Source of the DNA: Gaertneriomyces semiglobifer
Lineage: Eukaryota; Chytridiomycota; Chytridiomycetes; Spizellomycetales; Spizellomycetaceae
Length of the DNA: 64,000 bases
Assembly (NCBI GenBank): GCA_025558075.1
Contig: JAHLKF010000009.1
Span: 496,001-560,000, forward strand
Direction of reading: 5' to 3'
A model generated the notes under the pieces. That model was not told the origin of the DNA. It ran no database searches and worked only from the letters and a program-made list of their open reading frames with translations. Position numbers and translations under genes: made by a program. Of the stretch, positions 32,805 through 45,200 are shown in pieces; the first letter of the stretch is position 1; the number at the start of each line of letters is the position of its first letter.

Positions 32805-34846
32805 TTATATTTCGTCCAGATCTGCATATTGTTCCAGATCTGTCGCAGTGATCAAGGCATTGCGTACCACATGATACATTTGCTTCAGCTCGTTTTGATC
32901 CACTAGAAATGTTTGACGAAGATACCGATATTTTTGAGTATACATGTTGTCGGCTTGATCATATTGGCGCAATAAATCGTTGTCGCAGCCCCAGTAATTG
33001 GCCTTAAGCCTCACAACCAATGTCCGCAGTACGCGACCAATTACAGGTTTAGGCTCTTCCATTGAAGGAGGGGTCTCCATTATGAGAGGTTCTTGAAGTT
33101 CTTCCTCCATGACACGGATAGCGGAAATGTCCGGCTGAGAGGGACCTGCTTCATACTCTTCTGTCATTGTACTCTCCTGTCCTTCGGACTCAAACCACTG
33201 TCCCTGGTCTTCATAAGCAGCAACGGCCTCAGCACTGTCCTCACCCTCTTCCTCTGGTTGATACGCTTGCAATTCCCTCATATACTCATCTGAGAGAAGT
33301 TCGGGATATGCGAGTGCCTGTGCAATATCCGCTTTAAGATCTTGCACTTCCCACTTATATATTTGTTTTCGCTTTTTGAGTTCTTTTTGTAACAAGCTTT
33401 GCAAGTTCCTGAGTTTCTTCAAGACAGCCTGGTCCCTTCCCCAGTAGCCAGCGCGAACACGCCATACAAAATTGTCTAGGAATGGCAAGCACCCAATGGG
33501 CGGATTGGGGGCAGGGTCAGTTGGTGGATCCGGGATAGGATTGAATGAGTCAGATGCAGGGTCGTTTGTTGGATGTGGGGGCGGGTTGGGTGGAATGGAC
33601 GGGTCTGACGCGGGGTCATTGGTTGGATAGGGTTGTGGATTGGATGGACCAGATGTACCAGCTGCAGAGGGGTCGGACGGGTCTGACGCAGGGTCATTGG
33701 TTGGATAGGGTTGTGGGTTAGATGGACCAGATGTACCAGACGCAGGGGGGTCGGACGGGTCAGATGCAGGGTCAGCGGAGGTAGTCCGCAAGGCCACACT
33801 AAAGAAGTCGGTAATGGATTTCTTCTTACGTAGCGTTGCTTCAGTGAGGTGCACTCTACAAGGCTCTTGGGCCCGCTTCACATAGTCTTCGACTTTGAGC
33901 TGCTGTACACTGGTCTGCCTTGCCACAACAGCCTTGAACGGCTTCAACGACAGGCGCGGATTTCTCAGAATTGCCTCCCAGGTAACTGCACTCCATCCGT
34001 CCAAAAGCTGTTTGGTAAGTTGGCTTCGTAAACCAGCAGCGATGTCAGGATCACGCAGTGTAACCCCGACTTCCACATTGGTGGTATGAGCGGCGTTGGT
34101 CATGTTTGCACTCGAGATATGCGCTTCATGTGGCATAATCACTAGCTTTTGGTGCACTATTCCATATGGCCGGTACCATGCAGGATGGAATCCAACGTTC
34201 GGCAATCCTGCAAAGTGTGCACCCAACTGAGTTAGATTGGGCTTCATGTTCAGCTGAATTGATCCTGGTTCGACAGCGTTACTCGTCTTCACGTCCACCC
34301 ATTTCGGCCTTATGTTGACGTAAATCTCAGCTCGAAGAGATTTGTTGAGTGATAATGCGGCATGCACCTGGTCCCAGAACCACTCTACAGGGTAAGCAAA
34401 TGCTGGGTTCCTTTGATCTGGGCGCCTATATTCAGCCTCAAAGAAAATAAAATAAATAACCCGGGGAGAGTCCGTCTTCGCAGACGCTGCCAATTGCCAT
34501 ACTGACAGGGCCATGTCATACAGATGGTCTGCTTGCTTGCCGTGACCATACACGAGGGGGCTCGTGGGGTGTGCAACTTCAGAATCGCAATTCCTTACAA
34601 TGTCTGAGCAAACCATCCGAAGTCTACTGATTTCCTCACCCGACAAAGATCGTGTTATTCGAACAGCAGAATGTTGTGTGAATCATGCATTTTTACCGTC
34701 AATGTTGCAGTCTGGGAAGTTAAAGACTTCATCTGGTCGATGATTGCTTTCCGTATCCGGGGCCGTACAACAACACCTCTCGATCTCGATTGGAACGTGT
34801 CGCCATGCCAGTCTTGATCTTTGCGTGCGGTGATTTGTGATGACAT
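32805..34846 (-). CDS. PLD-like (HKD-type) protein with proline-rich repeats and a duplicated C-terminal module
   Basis: Exon 1 (34846-34697, MSSQITARKDQDWHGD) and exon 2 (34634-32805) join in phase over a 62-nt intron (GTAAAA...GTGAG), giving 659 residues. The first half contains a phospholipase-D-type half-motif, VHQKLVIM at about residue 211, followed by HISSANMTNAAHTTNVEVGV. This is the HxK...(S/G)xN...E pattern seen in HKD nucleases and phosphodiesterases. The canonical Asp four residues after the Lys is not obvious. A tandem Pro/Ser/Asp region follows, with ~26-residue units containing GPSNPQPYPTNDPASDPS. Two related segments then occur, each starting with an R..A.YWG.D pattern (RVRAGYWGRDQAVLKKL and RLKANYWGCDNDLLRQY). 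Only one HKD half is clear, so activity, if any, may need a dimer. Confidence 0.75.
33510..33790. repeat. Coding minisatellite in the PLD-like gene
   Basis: Imperfect ~78-bp units recur, seen as GGTCATTGGTTGGATAGGGT at about 33624 and 33691. They encode the Pro/Ser/Asp-rich repeats of the PLD-like protein. Copy number is likely to vary between strains. Confidence 0.75.
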
Positions 34847-35286
34847 TGTTACCAAAAGCGATGAGTGTATATGTAATGAATATATACTTATACTAATGTG
34901 TGCATATGTATCTGCGTTTGCGCCGCTTTGGTATCAGATCATTTCAAACCCCATGCTTTATATACAAAATGCTGTCCAAAATCCTGTCAGAATTTGAGAG
35001 TGCATTTGCTGGTCGGCGCGACACGGTGGGTTAGGTAATCTGCTTAGGTAATATGTAAACACCATTATTGATAAATCATACAAAGCTACATATGACTTAT
35101 TAGGTTTCCGCGTCTTCGATTGTTTCCTATCCATTCGTCCGACAATAAGTTTGAGCCATACACGGACGCAAAGCCTAATCAACGTACCTCGCACTTTTGC
35201 TTCCCCAGTACGTCCTCGTAGCCACGTTGCTGTTGCGGCTGGTGCAAACTTGGTTTGCACATCATCGACTTGGTTTTTCTGGGTGG

Positions 35287-36041
35287 TCAACCCTCCTTCA
35301 AAACTTGATCGTCTCTTAACCTGCACACACTCGGGTTTTCAGGACGATGCATGCGCCTTTTCTTCGTGACCCGGACAATGAAAATACTGCAACGACAAAA
35401 GCAGTCTTCGTGCAAGATAACAAAGGACGCAACTTTTGGGGCACCCTTTGTTATCTTGCGCCGAGTTTGTTTTTGGATTAGGGCACAGGACACGAATGCC
35501 TCATGTAGGTCATCTTCGTGTACGGCATACAGATCCTTAACGAACTCGGTTTGCTGGCGAGCCAAATTGAACAAGGTCACTGCCGGGGATGAGTAGGCAA
35601 ATTTTCCTTCCTGATAGGCCTTTTCCAATGTCTCTCGTAAAAATAGGAACGATAGCCAAATGAGCTATGTATAATAAGTACGAGGCAGAACTGGTGAGCA
35701 ATAAGGAAAGGCACAAGGGGAAGTCGGCGCGTACATAGTATGGATATTCTCAAGTCAAGATCAACCAAATTCCCAGGAGGTCAGATTTTTTCCTACCCAG
35801 AAGCATAGATAATATGGAGAAGAACTATCACAGCAGTCACAGCGGTAGGAAGCACGTTCACAAGGACTAATTCACTAAGGAAACTATAAGCAACTCCAGA
35901 GATCGCCATGCCAAGACCCGCCGGTTCCAAAGGCAGGCGATCCACAGCGGCTTCCACCGCAATACAAAATGCGAATCGTTGCTCGATGCTGCGTGGCTTC
36001 AGGACATCCCGGGCTCCAGCGCAGGCGGAAGGTTCATCCAT
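35287..36041 (-). CDS. Possible small multi-exon membrane protein, model uncertain
   Basis: The ATG at 36041 opens 82 codons (MDEPSACAGARDVLKPRSI) with a C-terminal hydrophobic stretch (VLVNVLPTAVTAVIVLLHII). A GTAGGA donor follows at about 35794. Further down the same strand, an open frame at about 35660-35440 reads as protein (LEKAYQEGKFAYSSPAV, FNLARQQTEFVKDLYAVHED). I could not choose one acceptor that joins them with confidence. A 15-bp perfect inverted repeat (35412-35426 with 35445-35459) lies near the end of the second frame. No family is recognised. Confidence 0.35.
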
Positions 36042-36228
36042 GTATACGTCAGGCAGCGAAACAAACTGGCTCCAACGTTTTATATTTAAACATAGAGCGC
36101 AACCTTAAATATCACAGTTCACATAAGATACGTCTCAAAAGTACGTACAACTCTAGATAGAGCTCTAAGGACCAACTGCAACAGATATATACTTCGGATG
36201 CATAATCTATTGTTCTGTAGCTATTGAA

Positions 36229-38123
36229 TCACGACTGGGTATGCGGCGGTGGGTACCATTGCTGGTTCTCGTATCTGACAGGGCTTGAGGGGGTAAAGGG
36301 TTGTTGATGTTGATGTTGCTGCGATGGAGGGTGAAATTGCTGGAGAGGGCGCATCTCTGGCATAGATTGACCCGGGTGTGTTTGCACGTGGTGCATGAAT
36401 GACGGAAATGGAGCAAAGGGTGGTACCTGGGATTGTGGTTGTGGCGAGCCCTGGTGCCGAGAAGAAAACTCGTCGAGCTGCGTCTCGGAGCCAAGGTCCA
36501 TCGGGCGTTTTCCGTGGTGCACCATGGGAACAGTTCCGGGTTGTGGTAGCCACTCTTGCATGAGCCTCGTACTGTGCCGCGTGCTCCCTAACTGTCCCGG
36601 CCCATAAACGTTCTTGTCATCAAGACGAAAACCACTGGGCGCAGGCACTATTGGGCTGTCTTCATCAGTAGCGGAAACTGAGTGACTGGCGGACATGGAA
36701 GGTCTGTGCAATCGACCCAGACCTCCTTCCAGTAAGGGCTTGTGATCTGTCGCTGTCGTCTGGTTCAAATTATTCGAAGCCGACGGTTCGGACGACTGTT
36801 TTTTGTTTTTGTTGGGCTTCCGCGGCGCGTACTTATAATCAGGATAGGCAGCCATGTGCAGACGCTTCGCCTCCTCGGCCTTTTGTTTGTAAACTGCCTT
36901 CACTTCGTCTGGTTCTTTTGCCCACATTTCTCCAATGATCCTAGAAGCCTGGCACCGTCGAAATCAGAACAATTAACCATGACAATACCGCAGAGCACCA
37001 TAGGTACCTCATTATTCGTAATTCCGTCATGTGTTTTCATCACGAAGTCTTGCTTCTCTCTCCGGTACAGGATGAAGCTGTTTGCCGGCCGCGGGGCCTT
37101 TCTCGGCTTCTGCATGTTATAAACCGGGTAGTCAAATGACGTTGTAATCTGAGGTGAGCGATATCCAGGCGAGCTCTGACAAAGGGGGGCCCCGTTGAGT
37201 ACGATTAAGACTAACAAAGCAATCTCACCGTTACTTACTGAAGCGGAGGGAGTGGTATCTGCGAATTGGGTAGGAGTCTTTACCTGGCGTGGAATAACGG
37301 CGCCAAGACGACCAAGTTGAACCATAATGTCAGACGTAGGAGAAATCGACGATGGGATGAGAACCGGAAAGTAACCCCGAGGCACTTGAAGGTAACCCCC
37401 AGAACTTTGGCCAAAGAGCTCCGCCACAGGCGGAATACCTGGCGATTCCCCTTGACTAACATCAAGGGACGAAAGCATTTCGGTAGCTTCCTGTGTAGAT
37501 GTGGTCGAGAACCGGCCGAGGTCTTCTTCCGACGTAGGAGTGGCCATTCGCTGTTCTAAATCCGAAGGATCCGCAGGCCGACGCGCCTCGCCATGTGGAG
37601 GGCGATTACTGTAGACATCGCCCTCGGTGCTAACCCTAGGCGTTACCCACAAAGCATCATTGTATGAAACAGCTTGTGGCGTGGTGTACGTAAAGGGCGG
37701 CGCCTGTGTACGCATCTCTTGATGTAGGAACGCCTGTTCGTTTGGCCCAGTGGGAAAATATTGCTGCTGACTCGTGATGTATGGAGCGGTGAAGCGATTG
37801 GGCAAAGAGGACAGTTTCGTGAACGCGTGGAAGGCCGGAGACTGCTTTTGAATGATGTATCCATCTTGAGAATCCTGGTGATCTTGGGATTGCATTGGGA
37901 CGGAAACGAACACGGACGTGGACGGATCGGTATGGCTCCAAGGAAACGCAGGGAGGTCATATAGTGCCCTAGCTGAAGTAGGTTCTTCTGAGTACTCCGT
38001 CTCTACCAAGGTGACATCTAACGGTGACTGAGCAGGGGAAGGGTCATCGTCGCCGGCTATTGCAGACAGACGGGCCGGTATCTTGTGTTTACGCTTTGAC
38101 ATACCCATTCCGCGAAGGTTCAT
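36229..38123 (-). CDS. HMG-box transcription factor of the fungal mating-type (MATA_HMG) class
   Basis: Exons 38123-37239, 37175-37008 and 36948-36229 are in phase and give about 590 residues. The first intron (37238-37176, GTAAGT...GTCAG) is 63 nt and free of stops, so it is easily missed. The second (59 nt) splits the HMG box. The box reads RKAPRPANSFILYRREKQDF, then THDGITNNE joined to ASRIIGEMWAKEPDEVK, then AEEAKRLHMAAYPDYKYAPR. This is the MAT/Sry-like pattern with a PDYKYxPR end. Long Ser/Pro/Gln-rich flanks lie on both sides, with a His/Gln-rich C-terminus. Such proteins bind and bend DNA and include mating-type and sex-locus regulators, but other HMG regulators share the pattern. The neighbours do not form a known MAT locus. 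Confidence 0.9.
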
Positions 38124-39251
38124 GTGTGCGATTACAGCGTAGCTGGCTTCCCTTTAGCTGGCAGGGAGTCGCTATCGATGGTTTTCTGTGGTCGCTCGGA
38201 ATGCTTGAGCTGGTATTTCAGCTGAGCTTGGGGCCAGCGGCGGAGATTGAAGCGCCGCATTATCCCTTGTACGATTTGGCCAAGCCATTGCCAATGACAA
38301 TACTTTAGGGTAGTCACAGTATTGCATATTCGAGTGCCCGGATGTGTGATCGGTACCCTTGCGGCCGCACGGACCATCCGTACCCAGAGCGTATCCGGCC
38401 CGTTAAGAGGGTCCGAACAATGACATATTATACCGGAGCGATGAATGCGCCGCGAGCAAGCCTATGGTACCTAAAACAGGATCCGGAGCTATATATAACG
38501 CAGTACCTTTCGCCGAGGTCCTTCGTCACCGGTAATCTTCTAATATTGGCTATCCCATTTTTTGCAGCAACTGGATCGCGTGTCGGAGTGTAATTATGTC
38601 AGCACATGGCGCAGTCGTTGTGTGTTCACCAAGACCAAAATTAAAATATGTCCAAATCCTACCCAACTCCTGTGATTTTCTACCAGTAACCGAGGGTCCG
38701 AAGCGAAATTATAGCAAGATCAGTCCATCTCATCTGCGTACGAAAGGTGATATGGGGAAGCTATTCTGATAACTCCGGTGTGCTTGCATGCGAAGTCGCG
38801 CGGCCCGTTGCCATTAGGAACAACCGAAAATTCCACTGATGAATTTGTAACGCTTTCCCACTGTCAATCAATCAACCGCTTGCTCTCACTGGTGCCGGAG
38901 CGTCCCATTCAAATCACTACGTCATTTTGAATCTAGCATCTTCATTCTCTTTGATAGAATACATATGACATACTTTTCTTATGCAAATTAAAAATATTTA
39001 GGTTCTAACAAGAGAGCACCCATGGCACCAACCTGAAGGTGCTAAACTACCACCCCTCTCAGGGTGCTTTTCTTGTGTTGTTGGCTTCGCGTTGAGGTAT
39101 TATGTTGCGCGTAAATTCACAGCACGTTGGGTTATCGATTGGATTAAATGCGCGTTACGCGTTCACAGCCAGAACTGAACAGAAACGCGAACTTGTCGAT
39201 GCTCATAATTTGGAACTACCAGTTCATGCCATTCGGTAAAGAGGAGGTATA
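38124..39251. other. Divergent intergenic region
   Basis: This ~1.1-kb stretch separates the HMG-box gene from the giant coiled-coil gene; both start here on opposite strands. Nested short inverted repeats lie near 39014-39068 (AGCACCC with GGGTGCT, enclosing GCACC with GGTGC). No gene is supported. Confidence 0.5.
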
Positions 39252-42200
39252 ATGTCTGGGCGGCGACCGAGTGCTTTAGGGCGCCTGTCTGTGACGGCTG
39301 GTGCAGCCGCTTTGGCAGCGCAATCCGAGTTAGATCCCTTGGCAAATGCTCAGGTTGAATCTGCCATACCAGACGATTTGAAAGAACACCCACCACCAGA
39401 GTCACTATTTTCTCTGGATAAACGCATGGAAGAGCTACTGATGGACATTCGCAATTTGATGGAATCGCGTGGGAAAGATTGGCAAGGTACCAGCGGCCGG
39501 AAAGACAGGGTACCGGGGATCAGTTGGGTTACCCGGTTGGAAAATTTCAAGCAACATCGAGCCGAGTGGATAGAGCGTATAATGAGAGTAGAAGTTCCTA
39601 AACGATGGGAGGGCATAGGAAAAGTTGTTGGGAGCGAGGTTTGTGTGTGTTGAAATGTCATGTGCGCAAGTTAACAGCAGCTGACTCGCGACCGCAGCTA
39701 GAAGGGTATTGGAATGTTGATGTCAATCTGACAAGGGAGAAGCTCCTTTATATTCTACAAGAATTTTATTGCCTGAAGTCGACCTTGATGGCTGAACAAA
39801 ACGCGTTGCTTCTCTCGCGATGGACTCGCTTTTGTACGAGACTTTTCTCATTGATTGCCTAACCGTGTTCGTGGATTGTTGACCGGTCGTCAAACAGGTC
39901 GCACAAGCTATGATATTTCCAAGTACCTCCCGATGTTCCAGCGATATCAAGAGTACTTGCAGGCCGAGTATACTGATGCGGTAGACCGTTATGAGCGGTT
40001 ATCCGAGGCTTGGGAGCGGAGAGAACGCCTGATTCGAGAGGAACTGGTATGGAAGATCATGACGCTTGAACTTGAAATTGACGTTGACGTACTTGCGACG
40101 CAGGCAAAGGCTGAAGCTGAGCGTATTGAGCGGGAGCGGCGCGGCATTATCCCTCCTCGCAAAGCGGATAAGGATAAAAATACCCCTGGGAAACAAAGTC
40201 AATCCGAAGCTGCGCCGGCTCCTGCCGCGGAGAGCGATCCTTTATATACTGTTGCTGACCTTGTTGTCTTTCTGCGTTATGTGATCACCGCAATGGCAGG
40301 ACGCAAGGACGTCGAGATGTTCTTACAGAGGGCGAGGGTGTGTACCCTTTCAACTCTAATAATTGAGCTGATTGGATGCTTATGACTCAATAGCTTCTTG
40401 CACACAGTGATCGTTCTGCAATTCTCAGAGACTATCGAGCAGTCTGCACCGTGAAGCCCAGCCAAGGCGCCCTTGAAGTGCTGGGGATACTGGAGGGAGT
40501 CAATAAGTAGGTTTTTGTATGAGCTCTTACGTGTTTGTAACTGATCGCTTGGCGGCAGTTACGTTGAGAATCCGCCCGTAAAATTCCCGAGGGTCGAGGA
40601 TTTTATAACTGAGTTTGACTTGTTAGGTGAATGATGGGTTTTCTGGCATCATTGAACTCATGATGTTGATGTGCTCTTCCGCAGTTGCACATTATATGTT
40701 CCAAACACCAATCGCTCGTGAAGATGGCCGACCATTCGCGTACGAAGCGGAAAGTGTGTTTACCACGGTATTTCTTGAGCAATCGAATGAAGCCACTATG
40801 GCACCCTACGACTTGGGCGATTCTTCTGAATGGAATCTGCGGAAAGACAATGGGAGTGATGATATCAAAGATAAACATGGCGATAAGGCGTCCCTAGCCG
40901 CAATGGCCGGGTTGTTCACCCACCAAGGCTTCAAAAGTAGGTGAAATCCTTCTCATGTCAATGTCCATTATACCAATCCTTTCCTTCATAGATCCAGATA
41001 CTCCACGCTTCAGACGGGCCGATTGGTTGAAGAATATGGAAATTTTCCCGGAGCTTGAGGAGTGGCAAGAAGCACAGATCGAATTTATCCGGCAAAAACG
41101 CGACATAGACTTTGAGCTCCGCTATGAGCATGACTTTCTCATGTCAAATGATATTGAGCTGGTCATCAATCGCCTTCGTGATGCCTCTCGGCGAACGCAT
41201 GAAGCTAACGGGGCACCTTCAGCCCGCCCTTCTTCCGGGCGGACGCAGTCTCAGGATCAAAGCGACTACCCTCGCCCTTCAGTGCCATCGCAACAACGAG
41301 ATTCTGGTCCATCCAAACCTTTTGAGTGGGGCATGAAAGTACCAGACCCTTGGGATGTAGAAGTCGAAAAGGATTTCCGCGTGTTAGACGCAAAAAAACA
41401 GACATTTGGGCTTCTTCTGAAAGCAAATGATGAGAAAAGGCACGTGGAAAAGGAAATCACCGGCATCCCGACTGCGGAGAATTCAGGGTCTTTGTTACCA
41501 TCCACCGCGATTGTTGATCCCACTGTTACGACTCTTTTCGCCCCTCACGAAACGCTTTCTTACCTTTACCTCAGACATGTCCGGACCCGGCAACTCCGTG
41601 CTACCCTATTGAGCCAGCTCAATTACTTCCGTAGCATAGAGAAGCGGATTGTTACCGCTTATCAATTAATGAAAAGGCGACAGCTGAGCACTGATGCACC
41701 CGACGACCCTGACCATAGAGGAAGGACGCCTTTGGCGAGGGCCGCGGTGGTAACGCACATGTGGGCACAGCAGGAGCTATTTGATATGCCTGATCCAAAC
41801 TCGGCGGATGCCACATCCGCAACCGGCAATAACGACGGTTGCGATGATGTTCAGCAGATCATCGACGGAAAGCTAGTGATTAAGGATGCCCAGGGCGTCG
41901 CGTTCATTTATGGTGAGCTGCCAACACGCTGACATTCGCATGCCTGCAGTTAAATATAACTATCACGTAGATGCCGCGATTGATGACATGAAGGGCCTAG
42001 AGAAGGCGATGCTCAGAATAGCGACGGCATACATCAACGCGGCTGCGGTAGGGCAATCAACCCGGGATCTCAGCATCGACAAAGACACTCTCGAGAGGGA
42101 GAAAATATACGAGGAGGAGATGAGGTTTAAGCTTTCCGAGCGAAAGAGTAAGCTTCCATCATGTTTGTTGCTTACAGTGCGTTGGTTAACATACGAACAG

Positions 42201-45200
42201 CTGACTACAACGATGCACATTATACGTTTTTAAACCCGGATCTTGACCGGTCACAGCTGCTATTGGAAATGTATGACCATGAAGTAAAGTTTCAGTATGC
42301 CAAGATCGAAGTAAGTAGTGCGATATTATTGAGTACGGAACTGACTCGTGGCTAACATGAGCATACATTAGTTGATCAACATTTATCTAGAGGTGTATGA
42401 AAACACTTACGATCCCACTCGTATAACAAGAATTACACAAATAATAACGGATTTAATGCATTTGCGACCGACTTTCGATTTTGAGGTAGGACTTGGCGGC
42501 ATTCACTAATCCTACGTTATTCGGCCTGCTCGCAGTTCCTAATTGAGACTCCTCAGGGCCAGACATACTTTTCTCGTTCCTATACCTTATGCACCAAGGC
42601 GTTGCAGCTACACGCACAAACAGTACTTCCAATGCTACAACATGGATTAGAAAAGCACCGCGACTGGGTGAAAAAATACTTTGGCAGGCAGGATCCTACC
42701 GCTTCCAGAAACGATGACGACGCGGAGGCTATTCCCGAAATGAATTTTAACCATGGATTCAAAAGGGTTGTTGACAGTCCAGTGATGGCAGGTTTACCGG
42801 CGAAAGAGGGTGGGAAACTACAGGTTATGCCTACATATAACGTTTCGCTTAATCCTCTTTGACAGATATTGAGAGGGAGACCATTACTATGCACCATGCT
42901 GGATGCATCGTTAATATGACCGAGTTCATACCTACGGCCGATGCTATAATTGAGGTCTACGACACTGCTAAAGCGGTGTGCTCAGAAATGTCTCGGGTTG
43001 TGAGTGGTTTATTGCTACATGCTCACATGGCCTCTGCCAAGGACATGCCCAAGCACCGGCTGAGTCGGCCGGCAGTGGAGTGCACAGTTTGGAAAGGCCT
43101 TTATGTGAGTGGTACCTCATGCTGTTGTTCTATTTCAAAATCTAATGTGCAATATCCCATTTGCGTAGGCCACCTGGCAGACGTTGTCAACTGCTTGCTT
43201 CCAAATCAGACAGCCTCGCACACGTCGATTGATTGGTCAACTGAACGCCGACATTTGGATGGAGAATCCGCTGCTCCCTGACTTGTTGTTGACGGATGTA
43301 TACGTACCCGAGATGACAGACCGAGCACTAAACGTTCATTTTGCTGCCATGACACCGTTTACAGATGCAAATTTCAATACCACCGGTTGTGATATCGGCC
43401 ACCGTCTCCTGAAAGTGCTAGTCACTAGAGATAGGCTGATGGGAATATGGCTGGAGACCGGTGAGTTGTTCTGTTGTCATCCCAATTGTCGGCTCGCTTA
43501 CCACGATGGCTCTTAGAATATTTGAGGAAGGTTTACGAGTTGCAATTCCCTCAAATGGGGGTCAACATGAACGCATACTCTGGACGATTGAATTCGCTGA
43601 GATTTGACCTGCCCGAAATGGCCGACAATACAGCCATTGAGGTCAGTAACTTACGCACTGGGCCGCGCTTCATGTGCTGATGACTTGCTCAGGACGACAA
43701 CGATGACGAAAACGGCGACGCAACCGACAGTGTTGCACCTATTGCGATGGGTTCGGAGGAGGAGGATCGTCCGACATCAACACCTCCTTTTTCAACGACG
43801 TATCCAAAATTAGGCCCTTTGGCTATTGTCGAAATGGATGAACAAATTGCCATGGCTATTATGACCCCTAACGCAGCAGGCGCCTTTGACATGAGTACGT
43901 TAGGAGGAATAAAGACAGCCACGAGTCTACTTGGAATGAAGCAAATCCGGCTAAGTTTGAAAGCACAATTGGTAGAGAAATACTGGTTTATGGCGGCTGT
44001 GGAAATTCAGGACGTTGTGCTGCACGAGATTCACACCAAGATACTAAGTGAGGGGGAACTAGACCTGAAGAAGCCATCGAAGGAAAAGTCCCAGTTGCGA
44101 CGAGCACAGCAGCGTGTGGGCAGTACGCGCGCGCAACCAACATTCGACGTGGATTATCGCTTGCTAGTGACGAGCGTTGTTCCCAAGAAAAAGGCTCTTC
44201 GTAGGTGGATGCTGGCAGAATATGCCAAGGAACTTAAAGTGGTGTCAAGCCGCCCGGAGTTATCGGAGGAGGAGCGCGATGCAATTATGGGTCGTTTTCG
44301 AGAAAGCCTGTGGGAATGGTATCACTCCAATATGGTCGAGCTCGTCATTGAAACTTGCGAAAAGGCGGAATATCTTCGTCTGATGATGGATTTCCGTGAA
44401 ACCGTGCTCACATCCACATATGGCAGGCTCCTATACAGGCCCTCTAAAATAAAGCGTCACTTTGACTATTTCGCGAATAACGAAGCGGTGGCAGCGGAGA
44501 CCGAAACGGATGGGTCTAAACTAAATATGGATAGTGTTCAAACCCAAGAAGTTGTTTCTACGGACGCTAATGGAACAGAGAAAATATGTAAGCTCTGGTA
44601 TATACCTTACGCAACTGAAATCCTGGTAAGACACTCGTTCGCCGATTTATCGTATACTTCCGTAGCTGACGAAAGCAAATTCCATTAGCTTCATGCTACT
44701 GTTGAAAAAGCCAGTAAAGGGACAGCAGACACCAACTTGAAGCTTTACAAAAACCATCTTGTGTTTCGGAAAGCTGTTAACATCCAAAGAATGATGATGG
44801 ACATTTTCGTACTCATAAGCATATACGCTTTTCTGCTTCAAGACAACCGACGATATGCCTTACAAGGTATGAAACGTCCCCTTCCAAAAGCGGACACCGA
44901 AAGTAACATTCCCACAAAGTGCGACAGATGCGCGAAGCCGATTACGTGGTCAACACCGTAAATGCCATAAAAAAGGATCTGTCGTACCTCGGCAGTCAGG
45001 CAGATTATGGTCGCGTTGAACACTACCTCTCGGCCAAGTGGCAACTTTGGGTGTTGAAGTTACGATTAACGCTTTCAAGCTCGGCCTACACTGTGGGAAT
45101 GAACTTGGTAAGTAACTCCCTTTACTTGCTTATAGGATGATGCTAACGTTCTTCAAGATGAGCACTGAGTATGTCAAACTGCTTTCCCACCATGACCGTG

